From the NCBI GenBank assembly GCA_009760855.2, contig WPIO01000168.1:239001-303000 (forward strand): 64,000 nt of DNA. The letters run 5' to 3'. Below, in pieces: positions 43,150 to 54,330 of the stretch. The position numbers and the translations under genes are program-made. The notes under the pieces were generated by a model that searched no databases, had not been told where the DNA came from, and worked only from the letters and a program-made list of their open reading frames with translations. The stretch's first letter is position 1. Each line of letters starts with the position of its first letter. This stretch comes from Cristatella mucedo. Its lineage: Eukaryota > Bryozoa > Phylactolaemata > Cristatellidae.

Positions 43150-44265
43150 ATGAGCTTAATAATATTATTATTAATGCATTGTTATGGCTCCATCAGTGAG
43201 CTTGATCTTTTTCGAGACACTTAACATTTGCTGCAAAGAAAGTATGACCGAATGTTTAATGGTTGCATGCTTAAAGACAACAATAATAAGCCTGGCAGAA
43301 GGTGACATGCACCAGCTCAGCGTGAAAGTAGAGTTAGAAGCAGTATGCAGTGTCAGCATGCATAAGCATAGAAAGAACAAATTACATGGAATTTACACTA
43401 AACCGCTGTGACAAATGTGTGCGTTTTTAGTTCTTTTTTAAATTCGTCACGTCAGAGGATGTAGGAAGTGAGTCCAAGTCTTTAGTAGCATAAGAGCTAA
43501 AGGCGTGGTCTCTACAAGATTTGAGGTACTACGAGGTGCAGCTAAACGATTTGATTCAGAAAAGGCTGGTGTAACGAAGCTTAGCCTAGTTAGAGTAGGT
43601 CTGATTGGAAGGCCGGAGCCAAAGATCCAAGGGACCTGAAAGTGAGTGAGGAGACCATGAAGGCGATGGGTTACTTGACTGGAAGCCAGTGAAGGTCGGC
43701 GAGATGCCGTGCAATGTGGCAATTGCTGCGCTCATGGTAGACAAAAAAATATATAATTCATTTGTATAGCGCCCCAAGAGAACTTAATCTCTGTTCAGGC
43801 GCTTCACATATGCCTCCGGGCTCGAGCCCACAACCTCAGCCAGACCTGGGGCCGGGGCGAGCTCCTTAACCGCTAGACCAAACCAGCTCGGCGACAAGCC
43901 TAGCTGCAGAGTTTTGCACCAGCTGCAAGCGCCTGATTGCACAACCCGGTGGACAAACAAGGAGTGTTTCACAGAAGTCGAGATGGGATGTAACGAATGC
44001 ATTGACCAATTTAGATGTAGTGACTCCTGCCTAAGAAAGAGTGAATTTTTACAATGCTATGAAGATGAAAGTATTCAGACTTGACTGTGGAGCTAATGCG
44101 ACCGTCAAATGAGGGATCACTTTGGAAAAGGATACCTACGTCTTCCGCAGATTCAACAGGAGACGCACTGGCAGAGCCGATTTTAAGCACTAGGTTTTCC
44201 AATTTCTGAACTAAAATATTTTCAAATTCAAGAGCCCAATCTCCCACGCTTGTGAGCTTTGCCAA
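43150..44265 (-). mobile_element. LINE-A relic (minus), split by a SINE-2
   Basis: Diverged tail and 3' UTR 43155-43400, C terminus to 43745, SINE-2 at 43752-43896, then C terminus and RT end to about 44265. Confidence 0.85.
43752..43896 (-). mobile_element. SINE-2 inserted in LINE-A
   Basis: Minus strand: GAGCTGGTTTGGTCTAGCGG head, CCCCGGCCCCAGGTCTGGCT, B box GTGGGCTCGAGCCCG, tail TTCTCTTGGGGCGCTATACA and AATGAATTATAT. ACAA occurs at both junctions with the LINE (GTAGACAA and GCGACAAG), a probable 4-bp target duplication. Confidence 0.93.
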
Positions 44266-44269
44266 TCCG

Positions 44270-44642
44270 CATTTGTTTCACCCATCTTTAGTTCGTATGC
44301 ACCCAAAGCCTGGAGCTCCCTCCCGACCTGCGTCAGAATATCCCCTGACCTGACCACATTTAAAAACAACTTAAAAACACACCTATTTAGGACAGCATTT
44401 AGTGGGTCCGTGTGATTCGGCTTTTATGTGCTCATGCGTGCTGAACTGGCGCATGTTGCCACTAACCACATTTGCATGCTGACCCTGTGCATGTCACCCC
44501 TAACCATGTTGATCGTTTTGTTTGTTTATCATGCATGATATCACTCACCATTCAATTGCATTTCCCTTTGCAGCAAATGTAAAGCGCCTAGAGAGAGATT
44601 AAATTATCTGAGGGCGCTTTATCAACTACATTATTATTATTA
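44270..44642 (+). mobile_element. LINE-A 3' end
   Basis: From TTTAGTTCGTATGCACCCAA through the 3' UTR, hairpin and ATT tail. Confidence 0.92.
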
Positions 44643-45005
44643 TCCAGATTATATCGTCAGCATAGAACTGCCTCTGTCATATCCACACAGTGGTGCGATA
44701 TATACATCATCAGCAATAGCTTAAAATTCGTCTCGAAGACCAAATTACATCTGTCTTACTCAAATAACCAAGAACAAACTGACTAAATATTAAACGAGTT
44801 TACTTATGTCGCCTTCTCCTGGTTTGTCACGTAATCGATGCAAAATAATTTTAATTCAGCAGCCACTAGCCAGACGCCTAGGCAGTCATCTGGCTGACGT
44901 AGATATGCCAAAGCTCTTGAAATCAAGGAAACTGTTAACGACTAAATACTTCATACTAGCTGCTGTTGCGCATTGAAAAAAATATCATAATCTATCTCAA
45001 TCTCG
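44643..45005. other. Intron, nothing recognised
   Basis: AT-rich; no pattern. Confidence 0.35.
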
Positions 45006-47110
45006 ACTTCCGTTACGACATCCCACAGACTTGACCACGTTTAAAAAGATATTTAAAACGCACCTATTTATTCCAGCACTTAAAGCGCACCCATTTATTG
45101 GGCCCCTGTGATTCGTCCTTTAGGTGCTTGTGCGTCGTGACGCTGCGTTTGCTGCCACTAACCTCACTGGCATTCTGTCTGACCCTGCGTATGTCCCCCC
45201 CTAACCATGTTAGTCTTGTTTATTGAGCATGCTACCACTAACCATTCATATATGGAAACCTCAAACCTTGCTAGTCAGTTCCAGTCTGGCTTTACAGCTA
45301 ATCACTCTACAGAGTCAGCATTGCTTAGGGTATACAACGACCTACTTAGGAATGCAGACATGGGTAGAGTGTCTCTGCTTGTTTTGCTCGATCTTTCGGT
45401 TGCTTTTGATATCATCGATCACAAAGTTCTTCTAGAGCGCCTCTCATTTCGCCTGGGCATCACCGACACTGCTCTGCAGTGGTTCAGGTCCTATCCCAGT
45501 GGGAGACTCCAGAGTATTGACGTGAATGGACAAAGATTATGTGAGGAACTTCTGAAATATGTGTTACGTCAGTGCTCCGTGCTAGGTCCGGTTCTTTTCA
45601 CGGTTTATACTCTCCTTCTTGCTGATGTGATTGCCAAGCACAATCTACGCTTTCACTTCAATGCGGATGACACTCAGTTGTACCTTTGCTTTGATCCCTC
45701 CCTGCCTTCGAGCACACCGAATTCTCTCAACTCACTTGCTGCATGTATTGGTCACATCCGCACATGGATGGCACCAAATTTTCTTAAAACTAAACGATGA
45801 TGAAACTAACTTACTAGTTATGAGAAAACCCAGAGTGATTCAGAAATTGGAAATGCTGGCGCTCAAAATTGGCTCTGCCAGCATGGCCGTGATGGCACAC
45901 TAGGTAAGGCGGTTGCTTTCACGACCTCGGTCCCGAGGTCGTGTGTTCGATTCCTGCGGTGGGCGATCCTTCATCGCCACTGCAAGCGGTGGTGATAGCC
46001 ACATTTGCATGCTGACCCTGTGCATGTCACCCCTAACCATATTATTCATTTCGTTTGTTTTTCAAGCATGATTTTACTTACCATTCAATTGCATTTCACT
46101 TTACAGCAAATGTAAAGCGCCTAGAGAGAGATTGAGTTCTCTGAGGGCGCTTTATCAAGTGAATTATTATTATTATTATTATTAGCCTTAAAGGCTCTTC
46201 TGTTGCTATACAAAAAGAGGCTGTTTAATCAGCTAGGATTTATTTATTTATATCTCCAGTTGAATCAGCTCGAAATCTCGGTGTCATGTTCCAAAGTGAC
46301 CTCTCGTTAGACGACCATATCAGCTCCACAGTCAAATCTGCCTATTTTCAGCTGCATAAGATTGCTAAAATTTGGGCTCGTTTAGAAAAGTATACCTCGT
46401 CTAAATTGGTCCATGCATTTGTGACATCCCGACTTGATATCTGTAACTCGCTGCTTACTGGCCTACTGGCACGTGCAATCAGACGATTACAGCTTGTGCA
46501 AAACTCCACAGCTAGGCTTGCCTATCGTAAACGATGCAGTTGCCACATCAGACCAATTCTCGCCGACCTGCACTGGCTACCAGTCAAGCAATGGATCGAC
46601 CTCAATGTTTTGTCGCTCACTTTTAGTTAATTTCATTCTTTGGCTCCAGGCTTTCTCTCAGATGTACTACCCCACGTGGCCAAGCATCGTACCACCCGCT
46701 TTTGGAATCCAACAGTTTACCACTACCTCGTACAAATCTCAAATCCTTTGTAGACCTTGCATTTAGTTCGTATGCTCCCAAAGCCTGGAACTCCCTCCCG
46801 ACTTGCGTCAGAACATCCCCTGAATTGACCACATTTAAAAAGAACTTGAAAACACACCTATTTAGGACAGCACTTAGTGGGTCCCTGTGATTCGTCCTTG
46901 ATGTGCTTATGCGTGCTGACACTGTGCATGCTGCCACTAGCCACATTTGCAGGCTTACCCTGTGCATGTTACCCATAACCATGACATTCATGTTGTTTAT
47001 CAAGCATGATCTTACTCACGATTCAATCGTATTTTCCTTTGCAGCAAATGTAAAGCGCCAGAAAGAGATTGAGTTCTCTGAGGGCGCTTTATCAAGTGCA
47101 TTATTATTAT
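45006..47110 (+). mobile_element. LINE-A with SINE-1 insertion, itself holding a LINE-A tail
   Basis: 45006-45240: older 3' UTR fragment. 45241-45885: RT (GFTANHSTESALLRVYNDLL, FHFNADDTQLYLCF with Tyr changed to Asn in motif C). 45886-46252: SINE-1 layer. 46253-47110: rest of RT, C terminus, 3' UTR, hairpin and ATT tail. The LINE is cut between GGCTCTGCCAGCAT and ATCTCCAGTTGAATCAGC. Confidence 0.93.
45886..46252 (+). mobile_element. SINE-1, split by a LINE-A tail
   Basis: SINE head to GGTGGTGATAGCC (46002), then LINE-A 3' end 46003-46183 ending in an ATT array, then the SINE resumes CTTAAAGGCTCTTCTGTTGC to its TTTATTTATTTAT tail. Confidence 0.95.
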
Positions 47111-47116
47111 TGTCGT

Positions 47117-47411
47117 TGTAGTTCGATTGCATGCGGGCTAGTACCGCTCCTTTCCTCAACAGCTGGTGGGAGCATCCCAGAGAGGGGCCTGTGCACAGCT
47201 GTGGTCAGCTTCTAATGAGGCATTGACACAGGCCGATAACCTGCTGGTGAACAGATGGTGGATTCACCATCGGGGTCAGCCAAGGGACAGTGGGAGTCGA
47301 GCGAGAGTAGGGACCGAGGGGGGGAGCCGTGCCCTCTTGGGCTCAGTGCGTCGGTAATAAACTGTCGGTGTTGGGCATCGGCTGGCTCTCTGATGGGCGA
47401 ACCAAACTACA
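47117..47411 (+). mobile_element. Possible small LTR-like element
   Basis: Starts TGTAGTTCGATTG and ends CGAACCAAACTACA, imperfect inverted ends with TG...CA. It contains AATAAA (47356-47361) followed by a GT-rich stretch. No clear target duplication, but the phrase TTATCAAGTGCATTA stands on both sides (47089 and 47415), which belongs to the LINE tail. It could be unique sequence. Confidence 0.35.
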
Positions 47412-47429
47412 ATTATCAAGTGCATTAGT

Positions 47430-48765
47430 ATATACTTAGACGTGATATCCTTATCTAAACAAGCCCGAATTTTAGCAATGGTATGAAGCTGAAAATAGGC
47501 AGATTTCACAATGGAGCTGATATGGTCGTCTAATGAGAGGTCACTTTGGAATATGACACCTAGATTTCGAGCTGATTCAACTGGAGATATGCTGGCAGAG
47601 CCAATTTTGAGAGTCAGCCTTTCCAATCTCTGAATCACGCTGGGTTTGCCCATAACTAGTAAGTTAGTTTTATCATCGTTTAGTTTGAGAAAATTTGCTA
47701 CCATCCAGGTGCGGATATCATCAATGCATGCAGCAAGTGAGTTGAGAGAATTTGAGGCGCTCAAAGGCTGGGAAGGATCAAAGCAAAGGTACAACTGAGT
47801 GTCATCCGCATAGAAGTGAAAGCCTATATTGTGCTTGGCAATCACATCAGCAAGAGAGAGAGTATAAACCGTGAAAAGAACCGGACCTAGCACGGAGCAC
47901 TGACGTAACACATATTTCAGAAGTTCCTCACATGATCTTTGTCCATTCACGTCAATACTCTGGAGTCTCCCACTGAGATAGGACCTGAAAGACTGCAGAG
48001 TAGTGCCAGTGATGCCCAGACGAGATGAGATGCGCTCTAGAAGAACTTTGTGATCGACGGTATCAAATGCTGCCGAAAGATCAAGCAAAACAAGCAGAGG
48101 CGCTCTACCCATGTCTGCATTCCTAAGTAGGTCGTTGTATACCCTAAGCAATGCTGACTCTGTGGAGTGATTAGCTCTAAAGCCAGACTGGAACTTACTA
48201 GCACGGTGTGAGGTTTCGATATATGAGTTCAGCTGGTCTGCCACGACCCGTTCCAGTGTCTTAGGACAGCATTTGGTGGGTCCCTGTGATTCGTCCTTGA
48301 TGTGCTTATGCGTGCTGACACTGTGCATGCTGCCACTAACCACATTTGCATGCTGACCCTGTGCATGTAACCCCTAACCGTATTATTTATTTTATTTGTT
48401 TTTCAAGCATGATTTTACTTACTATTCTATTGCATATCACTTTGCAGCAAATGTAAAGCGCCTAGAAAGAGATTAAGTTTTCTGAGGGCGATTTATCAAG
48501 TGCAATAATATTATTATTATTATTATTATTTGATAGGAATGGTAGAAGGGAGACTGGGCGGTACTTGCTCAAGTTCTCTTGGTCTAGTGTAGCTTTCTTG
48601 AGAAGTGGCCTGACTACAGCTTTTTTGAAAGGTGCTGGGACCTGACCTGAGGCTAATGACATATTAATGATGTTAGTTATGCATGGCAGCAGCAGATCAA
48701 TGCAACGTAGGAGCAGGACAGTGGGAATAGGGTCCAGTGGACTTGTTGATTCAGCGAGTCGCATA
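47430..48765 (-). mobile_element. LINE-A (minus) interrupted by a LINE-A 3' end (plus)
   Basis: 47440-48262 and 48533-48765 form one minus-strand copy (RT from the linker SPLDPIPTVLLLRCIDLLLP to NLGVIFQSDLSLDDHISS, motif [15 protein letters not shown] intact). It is broken at the CCAGTGTCTT / TGATAGGAATGG junction by a plus-strand LINE-A 3' end (48263-48532). Confidence 0.93.
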
Positions 48766-48959
48766 TATTTCTAACATTGACAGAACAGAGAAAACTTGCC
48801 AAACTTGAAATATTATTTGTTCCCATTTATGCCGTGGTAGCATTGTCTTTGAATAGCATGTGATAACTGAATAGCATGTGATAACCTGATACTCAGGTTT
48901 TCGCCATTCAAGTCGATGCTATTTCTTTGAGACTTCTATGATAATATTTCTACTTGCAG
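48766..48959. other. Intron, nothing recognised
   Basis: Contains a 17-base local duplication (GAATAGCATGTGATAAC, 48852 and 48869). It ends in the acceptor ATATTTCTACTTGCAG. Confidence 0.4.
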
Positions 48960-49391
48960 AGACGGTTTACGAAGGTCCGAGTTGCCTATCTCCGGATCAG
49001 CTGAAAATAAATTTGGCATGCACTTACAGAGCTCGTCAAACTCCTCTCGGTTTATTAGACAGAAGTCGTTTCTTTCATTCCATCTTTGTCTGGACTCGGC
49101 CTTCGGGACGCATACTGAACGAAAAAGATCATAGACAATACTTATTGACATGTACATACCCTCTACTCCGCCCTATAAAACCATATTTTAGGGAAGTCGT
49201 AGATTTTTCAACCCTATGCTCAACTGAACTTGACATTTCCCCAGTATCGGTGATGGTGCGGACCAGAGCTGCCCTCGTTATACAATACAAGCCGCAGATT
49301 TTTGGCACTCACTGGGCGTGCGGAATATACCTAAGGAACGGAACTCATTTTTTGGTATACCTATCGAGTCCTCTCCGATTCCACGTGTGCC
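48960..49391 (+). CDS. Ig-like domain exon of the candidate secreted gene
   Basis: Plus strand, 432 nt, open throughout (144 codons). The acceptor is ATTTCTACTTGCAG and the donor is TGCC/GTAAGT; phase 1 at both ends, the standard layout of one-exon Ig domains. Ig-like landmarks: KINLACTYRAR (B strand Cys), FFHSIFVWTRPSG (C strand Trp), and FGTHWACGIYLRNGTHFLV (F strand Cys). The Cys-Cys spacing is near 100, so this would be a large V-like domain with two further cysteines. Joins 33223-33331 upstream and 52622-52768 downstream in frame. The fold is my inference. A competing antisense model exists: a minus-strand exon at 49028-49114 with its own GT/AG borders and a hydrophobic leader near 49500. 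I prefer the plus model for its length and phase chain. Confidence 0.55.
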
Positions 49392-49845
49392 GTAAGTGAA
49401 CATTTTAATCAAAACGACTGCCACTGCGTGCAGCGCGGCGGCGGCGAGCTGAAGGTATGCTATGCTAAGCAGAAATATCAGTAACTTCACTTCAGCCGCG
49501 ACGGACATCCTAATAGGTTTTATCCGTCGGCTAATTTTTTCCAGAGCATTCGAGAACAAAAGTGACTTGGGATGCGTTTGCCAGCTCACTTTCACTCTCG
49601 GGGAGGTTGCCACCGAGGAGGCAAAGTGAGCTGAGGATAGCTGAGTCACAAGAGGAACAGTCGAGGAAGTAGTCGTAGAATTTTGGTAGCAGCTATTACG
49701 CCTCAGTAATCCTTACTATTTCAACTAGATATGCCATACGTGCAGTGGGCACTAATTCGACTCGCATACCTCTGAACCTACAGTTCAGATAGAGTGCTTG
49801 AAGCACTGAGACCAGTTCTATCAACAACACAGAACTCACTACAGC
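49392..49845. other. Intron; antisense hydrophobic ORF
   Basis: On the minus strand an ATG near 49508 opens MSVAAEVKLLIFLLSIAYLQ and LAAAALHAVAVVL, signal-peptide-like, with a possible donor ATAG/GTATAC near 49360 whose phase fits the antisense exon 49028-49114. Recorded as an alternative, not adopted. Confidence 0.3.
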
Positions 49846-50775
49846 ACTTAATAATAATAATGCACTTAAAAAGCGCCCTCAGAGAACTCAATCTCTCTCT
49901 AGGCGCTTTGCATTTGCTGCAAAAGGAAACGCGATTGAATGGTGAGTAACATAGACGACCATATCAGCTCCACAGTCAAATCCGCCTATTTTCAGCTTCA
50001 TAACATTGCTAAAATTCGGGCTTGTTTAGATAAAGATACCACGTCCAAGTTATTTCATGCATTCGTGACATCCCGTCTCGACATCTGCAACTCACTGCTT
50101 ACTGGCCTACCAGCATGTGCGATCAGGCGATTGCAGCTTGCGCAAAACTCTGCAGCTAGGCTTGTCTGTCGTGAGCGTCGCCGTTGCCACATTACTCCAC
50201 TTCTCGCCGACCTGCACTGGCTACCAGTCAAGCAACGGATTGACTTCAAGGTTTTGTCGCTCACTTTTAGGTCCCTTCATTCTATGGCTCCAGCCTATCT
50301 GTCAGATATACTACCCCATCAGGCCAAGCATCGTACCACCCGCTTCACGGAATCCAACAGTCTAGAAATACCTCATACAAACCTTAAATCCTTTGGAGAC
50401 CGTGCATTTAGTTCATATGCTCCCAAAGCCTGGAACTCCCTCCCGACCTGCGTCAAAACATCCCCTGACCTGACCAAATTTAAAAGGAACCTAAAAACAC
50501 ACCTATTTAGGACAGCATTTAGTGGGTCCCTGTGATTCGTCTTTGATGTGCTTATGCGTGCTGACACTGTGCATACTGCCACTAACCACATTTGCATGCT
50601 GACCCTGTGCATGTCACCCCTAACCATATTATTCATTTCGTTTGTTTTTCAAGCATGATTTTACTTACCATTCAATTGCATTTCACTTTACAGCAAATGT
50701 AAAGCGCCTGGAGAGAGATTGAGTTCTCTGAGGGCGCTTTATCAAGTGAATTATTATTATTATTATTATTATCAT
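49846..50775. mobile_element. LINE-A tail (minus) abutting a LINE-A C-terminal copy (plus)
   Basis: 49846-49952: antisense tail with hairpin. 49953-50775: plus-strand copy from DDHISSTVKSAYFQLHNIA through the C terminus (open to SGSL at 50535), 3' UTR, hairpin and ATT tail. Confidence 0.93.
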
Positions 50776-51735
50776 GCTCGATAAAAAACTTGAATAATAT
50801 GGTTAGGGGTGACATACACAGGGTCAGCTTGCAAGCTTGGTTAGTGGCAGCATGCACAGTGTCAGCACGCATAAGCACATGAAGGACAAATCACAAGGAC
50901 CCACTAAATTTAGTCCTAAATAAGTGTGTTTTTTAAGTTCTTTTTAGATGTGGTCAAGTCAGGGGATGTTCTGACGCAAGTCGGAAGGGAGTTCCCCTTT
51001 TGCAGCAAATGTAAAGCGCCTAGGAAGAGTTTGAGTTCTCTGATGGCACTTTATCAAGTGCATTATTATTATTATTATTATTCCAGGTGTTGTGAGCATA
51101 CGAACTAAATGCACGGTCTCCAAATGGTTTGATGTTTGTATGAGGTGTTGGTAAACTGTTGGATTTCGAAAAGCCGGTGGTACTAAGCTTGGCCTGATGA
51201 AGGAGTATATCTGAGAGATTGGCTGGAGCCAAAGAATGAAGGGAACTAAAAGTGAGCGACAAAACCTTGAAGTCAATCCGTTGCTTGACTAGTAGCCAGT
51301 GCAGGTCGGCGAGAAGTGGAGTAATGTGGCAACTGCGACGCTCAAGACAGACAAGCCTAGCTGCAGAGTTTTGCACCAGCTGTAATCGCCTGATTGCACA
51401 TGCCGGTAGGCCAGTGAGCAGTGAGTTACAGAAGTCAAGACGGGATGTCACAAAGGCATGGAACAACTTAGACGGGGTATCCTTATGTAAACAAACCCGA
51501 ATTTTAGCAGGATAATGTAGCTGAAAGTAGGCAGATTTGACTGTGGAGCTGATGTGGTCGTCTAACGAAAGGTCACTTCGGAACATGACACCTAGATTTC
51601 GAACTGATTCAACAGGAGATATGCTGGCAGAGCCAATTTTCAGCGTCCCTTTCCAGTTTCTGAATCACACTGGGTTTGCCCATAACTAATAAGTTAGTTT
51701 TATAATTGTACATATCATCGTTTAGTTTAAGAAAA
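50776..51735 (-). mobile_element. LINE-A (minus) with an inserted bare LINE-A tail (plus)
   Basis: 3' UTR and C terminus on the minus strand. The word GGAGTTCCAGG is split at about 50997-51083 by a plus-strand hairpin-plus-ATT module of about 87 bp. Continues to the FLKLNDD region near 51735. Confidence 0.93.
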
Positions 51736-52100
51736 TTTACCTGCAAAATACATTAATTGTATTATATTACATTTTAATATATTACAACATTATAATAAAA
51801 TATAATATATAATATATGATATATATACAAATATAATATATGATATATAATAATATAATACTGAAGCTGGTGTGACCGATAACCAGCAAGAAAAATTTTT
51901 ACGAGCCTATAGAAGCAGCAAGCTCTCAGCCTTCAGGCTGGCCGACATTTGCTAGACACGAGTTCGACTGCTCTCAGGCTCCCGCCACACATGTCGGCCG
52001 AAAGTTACACCTAAATCGAGATACAAAAGTAAATATTGCATCACTCTTAAGCTCTGTTATCGCAGCTAATTCGTAAGCAGCCTCCAGTTTGAAGTCAGTT
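51736..52100. other. AT-rich tract and unique intron
   Basis: 51750-51860 is ATATAATATAT-type simple sequence; the rest is unrecognised. Confidence 0.5.
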
Positions 52101-52186
52101 GCTATGCTCAAAGTTCCTACTCGCCGGCATTGAGTTTTCCTGTTCTTTGAAACTCAATGTTCGTCATCGGAAAGTTGGCGGCTTAG

Positions 52187-52419
52187 AGCCTAGTTTCATC
52201 GTGTCGCCTCTGAGAGTGTCCTTTGAGCTGCAGGCTCCAGACGATGCGTGTACACTGAGACAAGATGTATGTCAGAGCCAGAAAGAACTGAAACGCTTTA
52301 CTTGTTTGATTTCAAATTGGCTTACTCTGCAGAAAGCACTGTACTGGAACTTAAAACCTGTCTGGGTTACAGAGGACGCAAACATAATCGTAGCAGTGCT
52401 TTCAGCAGCAGTTAAATAA
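52187..52419 (+). CDS. Doubtful exon, possible truncated Ig-like segment with stop
   Basis: Plus-strand frame ending in TAA at 52417. If entered at GGCTTAG (phase 1) it reads PSFIVSPLRVSFELQAPDD, then KELKRFTCLISNW and ALYWNLKPVW. This resembles the B and C strands of an Ig domain, but no F strand follows. No phase-1 donor of quality exists. An AATAAA lies at 52547-52552, so an alternative terminal exon of the candidate gene is possible. Equally it may be chance. Confidence 0.3.
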
Positions 52420-52621
52420 GGACTTGGTGTAAATTATTATACGGCTGAAGATTGTTTACAAGATTAACTGACTCCCGGCCAATCTAGCATTACTAAGAGA
52501 ATGAACTTTCACTTTATATGAAAAAGGTGTAAACCAATGTGTCTTGAATAAAAAATGCTCAATACATTTTCTTTGCTTAAATTGTGACGCTTGGACCAAG
52601 CGAGTTCTTCTATAAACCTAG

Positions 52622-52768
52622 TTGATGCTGAGTTCATTTATGACTTTATCATGGCAGAGGACGGAGAGATTCCTTACCAAGTAACTCAGCCGATATCAGA
52701 AACAGCAAATACAACGCTGGACGAAGCTAGTGCTGTCACGGAGAATTCGGCAGTACAGAAAAAAAGAC
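52622..52768 (+). CDS. Acidic linker exon of the candidate Ig/coiled-coil gene
   Basis: Plus strand, 147 nt, phase 1 at both ends. The acceptor is TTCTATAAACCTAG and the donor is AGAC/GTAAGT. It encodes DAEFIYDFIMAEDGEIPYQV, TQPISETANTTLDEASAV and TENSAVQKKR. Joined to 56200-56358 it reads AVQKKRQQLKDMIEDREEG without a break in character. That makes a hydrophilic linker with an NTT glycosylation site leading into the coiled coil. An ATG at 52651 with the same donor would allow a first-exon reading instead. I prefer the internal exon because its start phase fits the Ig exon. Confidence 0.55.
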
Positions 52769-52995
52769 GTAAGTGCAGATAAAAAGTGAAAATGTAAATA
52801 TCGGTTCATTTCCTACACCTGAACACTGCTGCCCAGATTAACTTTGCGATGCACAAGTCACTCACTATATCACTCGGGGCACGATTAAGCTTAGTCTAAC
52901 AGAGATCCAGAGATCCAGGTGCAAAGCTCTAGACTTGAGCGTGAGCGCTAGTGAGCTTTTCCCTTTAACTTCTAGTCGCTTTGACTTCTTGCTCC

Positions 52996-53295
52996 CGCGT
53001 CACGGCTCCCGGCGTCACGGCTCCCGGCGTCACGGCTCCCGGCGTCACGGCTCCCGGCGTCACGGCTCCCGGCGTCACGGCTCCCGGCGTCACGGCTCCC
53101 GGCGTCACGGCTCCCGGCGTCACGGCTACCGGCGTCACGGCTACCGGCGTCACGGCTACCGGCGTCACGGCTACCGGCGTCACGGCTACCGGCGTCACGG
53201 CTACCGGCGTCACGGCTACCGGCGTCACGGCTACCGGCGTCACGGCTCCCGCCTCGACGGATCCCGCCTCGAAGGATCCCGCCTCGAAGGATCTC
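52996..53295. repeat. 15-bp minisatellite, 20 units in blocks
   Basis: Units 1-8 are GGCGTCACGGCTCCC (first one slightly altered), units 9-16 are GGCGTCACGGCTACC, unit 17 reverts, and units 18-20 are a diverged GCCTCGAAGGATCCC form. The period is a multiple of three and lacks stops, so frames on both strands stay open (for example DAGSR or GVTAP repeats). I treat these as artefacts; the array lies in an intron of the candidate gene. Confidence 0.97.
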
Positions 53296-53839
53296 ACGTT
53301 CGCTTTTCCTCATTACCCCGCGCAATAATGGGCATTTATTTAAATTGGACAGTTACATATATATATATTTATTTATTTATTTATTCATAGACGTTTGCGT
53401 TTATCTGGGAGCTGCATTCTTGCAACAGATGTATGCCATTCCAGAGCAGAAATAGCTTTTACTTTTTGCGTATTCATGTTAAGCTGCACAAAAAGCGCTA
53501 CCACATGTCTGTCAGATGGAGACCAAATGGAAATCCTCTAATGAAGCATTAAAGCTTGGCTCCGGAATATCCTAGGACTTCTTTTATTAACACTTTGTAA
53601 TCCTACCTGCAGCTTGAGTTATCGTCGAGAAAAGCGCAGAACGCTAGCCGACGAGCAACAGCACAGGCTTATTTCACCACTCGCAGAGCAGGGCGAAGCA
53701 CGACTCTCTTGGCCCCTCTCGCCCAACGGAGTGCCCCGACTGCCTTGTCATAAAAATCATCACTAGCATGTCCTGACTGCATCCCGACCACATCGAGTGC
53801 ATCCCGACCACATCGAGAGCCCACTCGTACAACGATCAG
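53296..53839. other. Intron, nothing recognised
   Basis: A short TATATATTTATTTATT tract at 53356-53386, and a 21-base tandem repeat (CATCCCGACCACATCGAG type) at 53780-53818. Confidence 0.4.
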
Positions 53840-54330
53840 GGGCAGTGTCATCAATTCAATGAAATCACACTCCCTCTTGCCGCTGCGATTGCCAAACTCA
53901 ATCAAGGCTTTCACTTCAATGCCCATGACACGCTGCAGTACCTCTGTTTTGATCAAACCCAGCCTTCCACCACATCTTCTCAAATTCTTTGAATCATGTA
54001 ATTCTGACATGTGCATACAGGTGGACGAAACCTTTTTCTCGAATTGACTGACGGTTACAACCGGTTTACTAGCAACGAAAGAACAAAGTGCGACCCGGAA
54101 AGTAGTAATCTATCCCTCAAAATCGGCCCTGCCAATATACCTCCTGTAGCATCTGCACGAAATCTAGGTGTCCTGCTCTAAAGTGACCTTTCACTAGATG
54201 ACTAAACCCTTTCCACAGTCAACTCTGCCTTTTTGGCACCGTAATATTTCAAAAATATATCTGGGTCTGCTTAGACAAAGATACTGCATCAAAATTGGTA
54301 AATTTATGTCCGACATCTTGTTTCGACTTC
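53840..54330 (+). mobile_element. Old LINE-A-related relic
   Basis: Degenerate motif C region (GGCTTTCACTTCAATGCCCA) followed by the ARNLGVLL segment and later fragments. Confidence 0.7.

Noticed and set aside
52935-53390. Repeat proteins (RRHGS, GVTAP, DAGSR) on both strands
   Set aside because: A 15-bp period keeps all frames open; no splice or start evidence.
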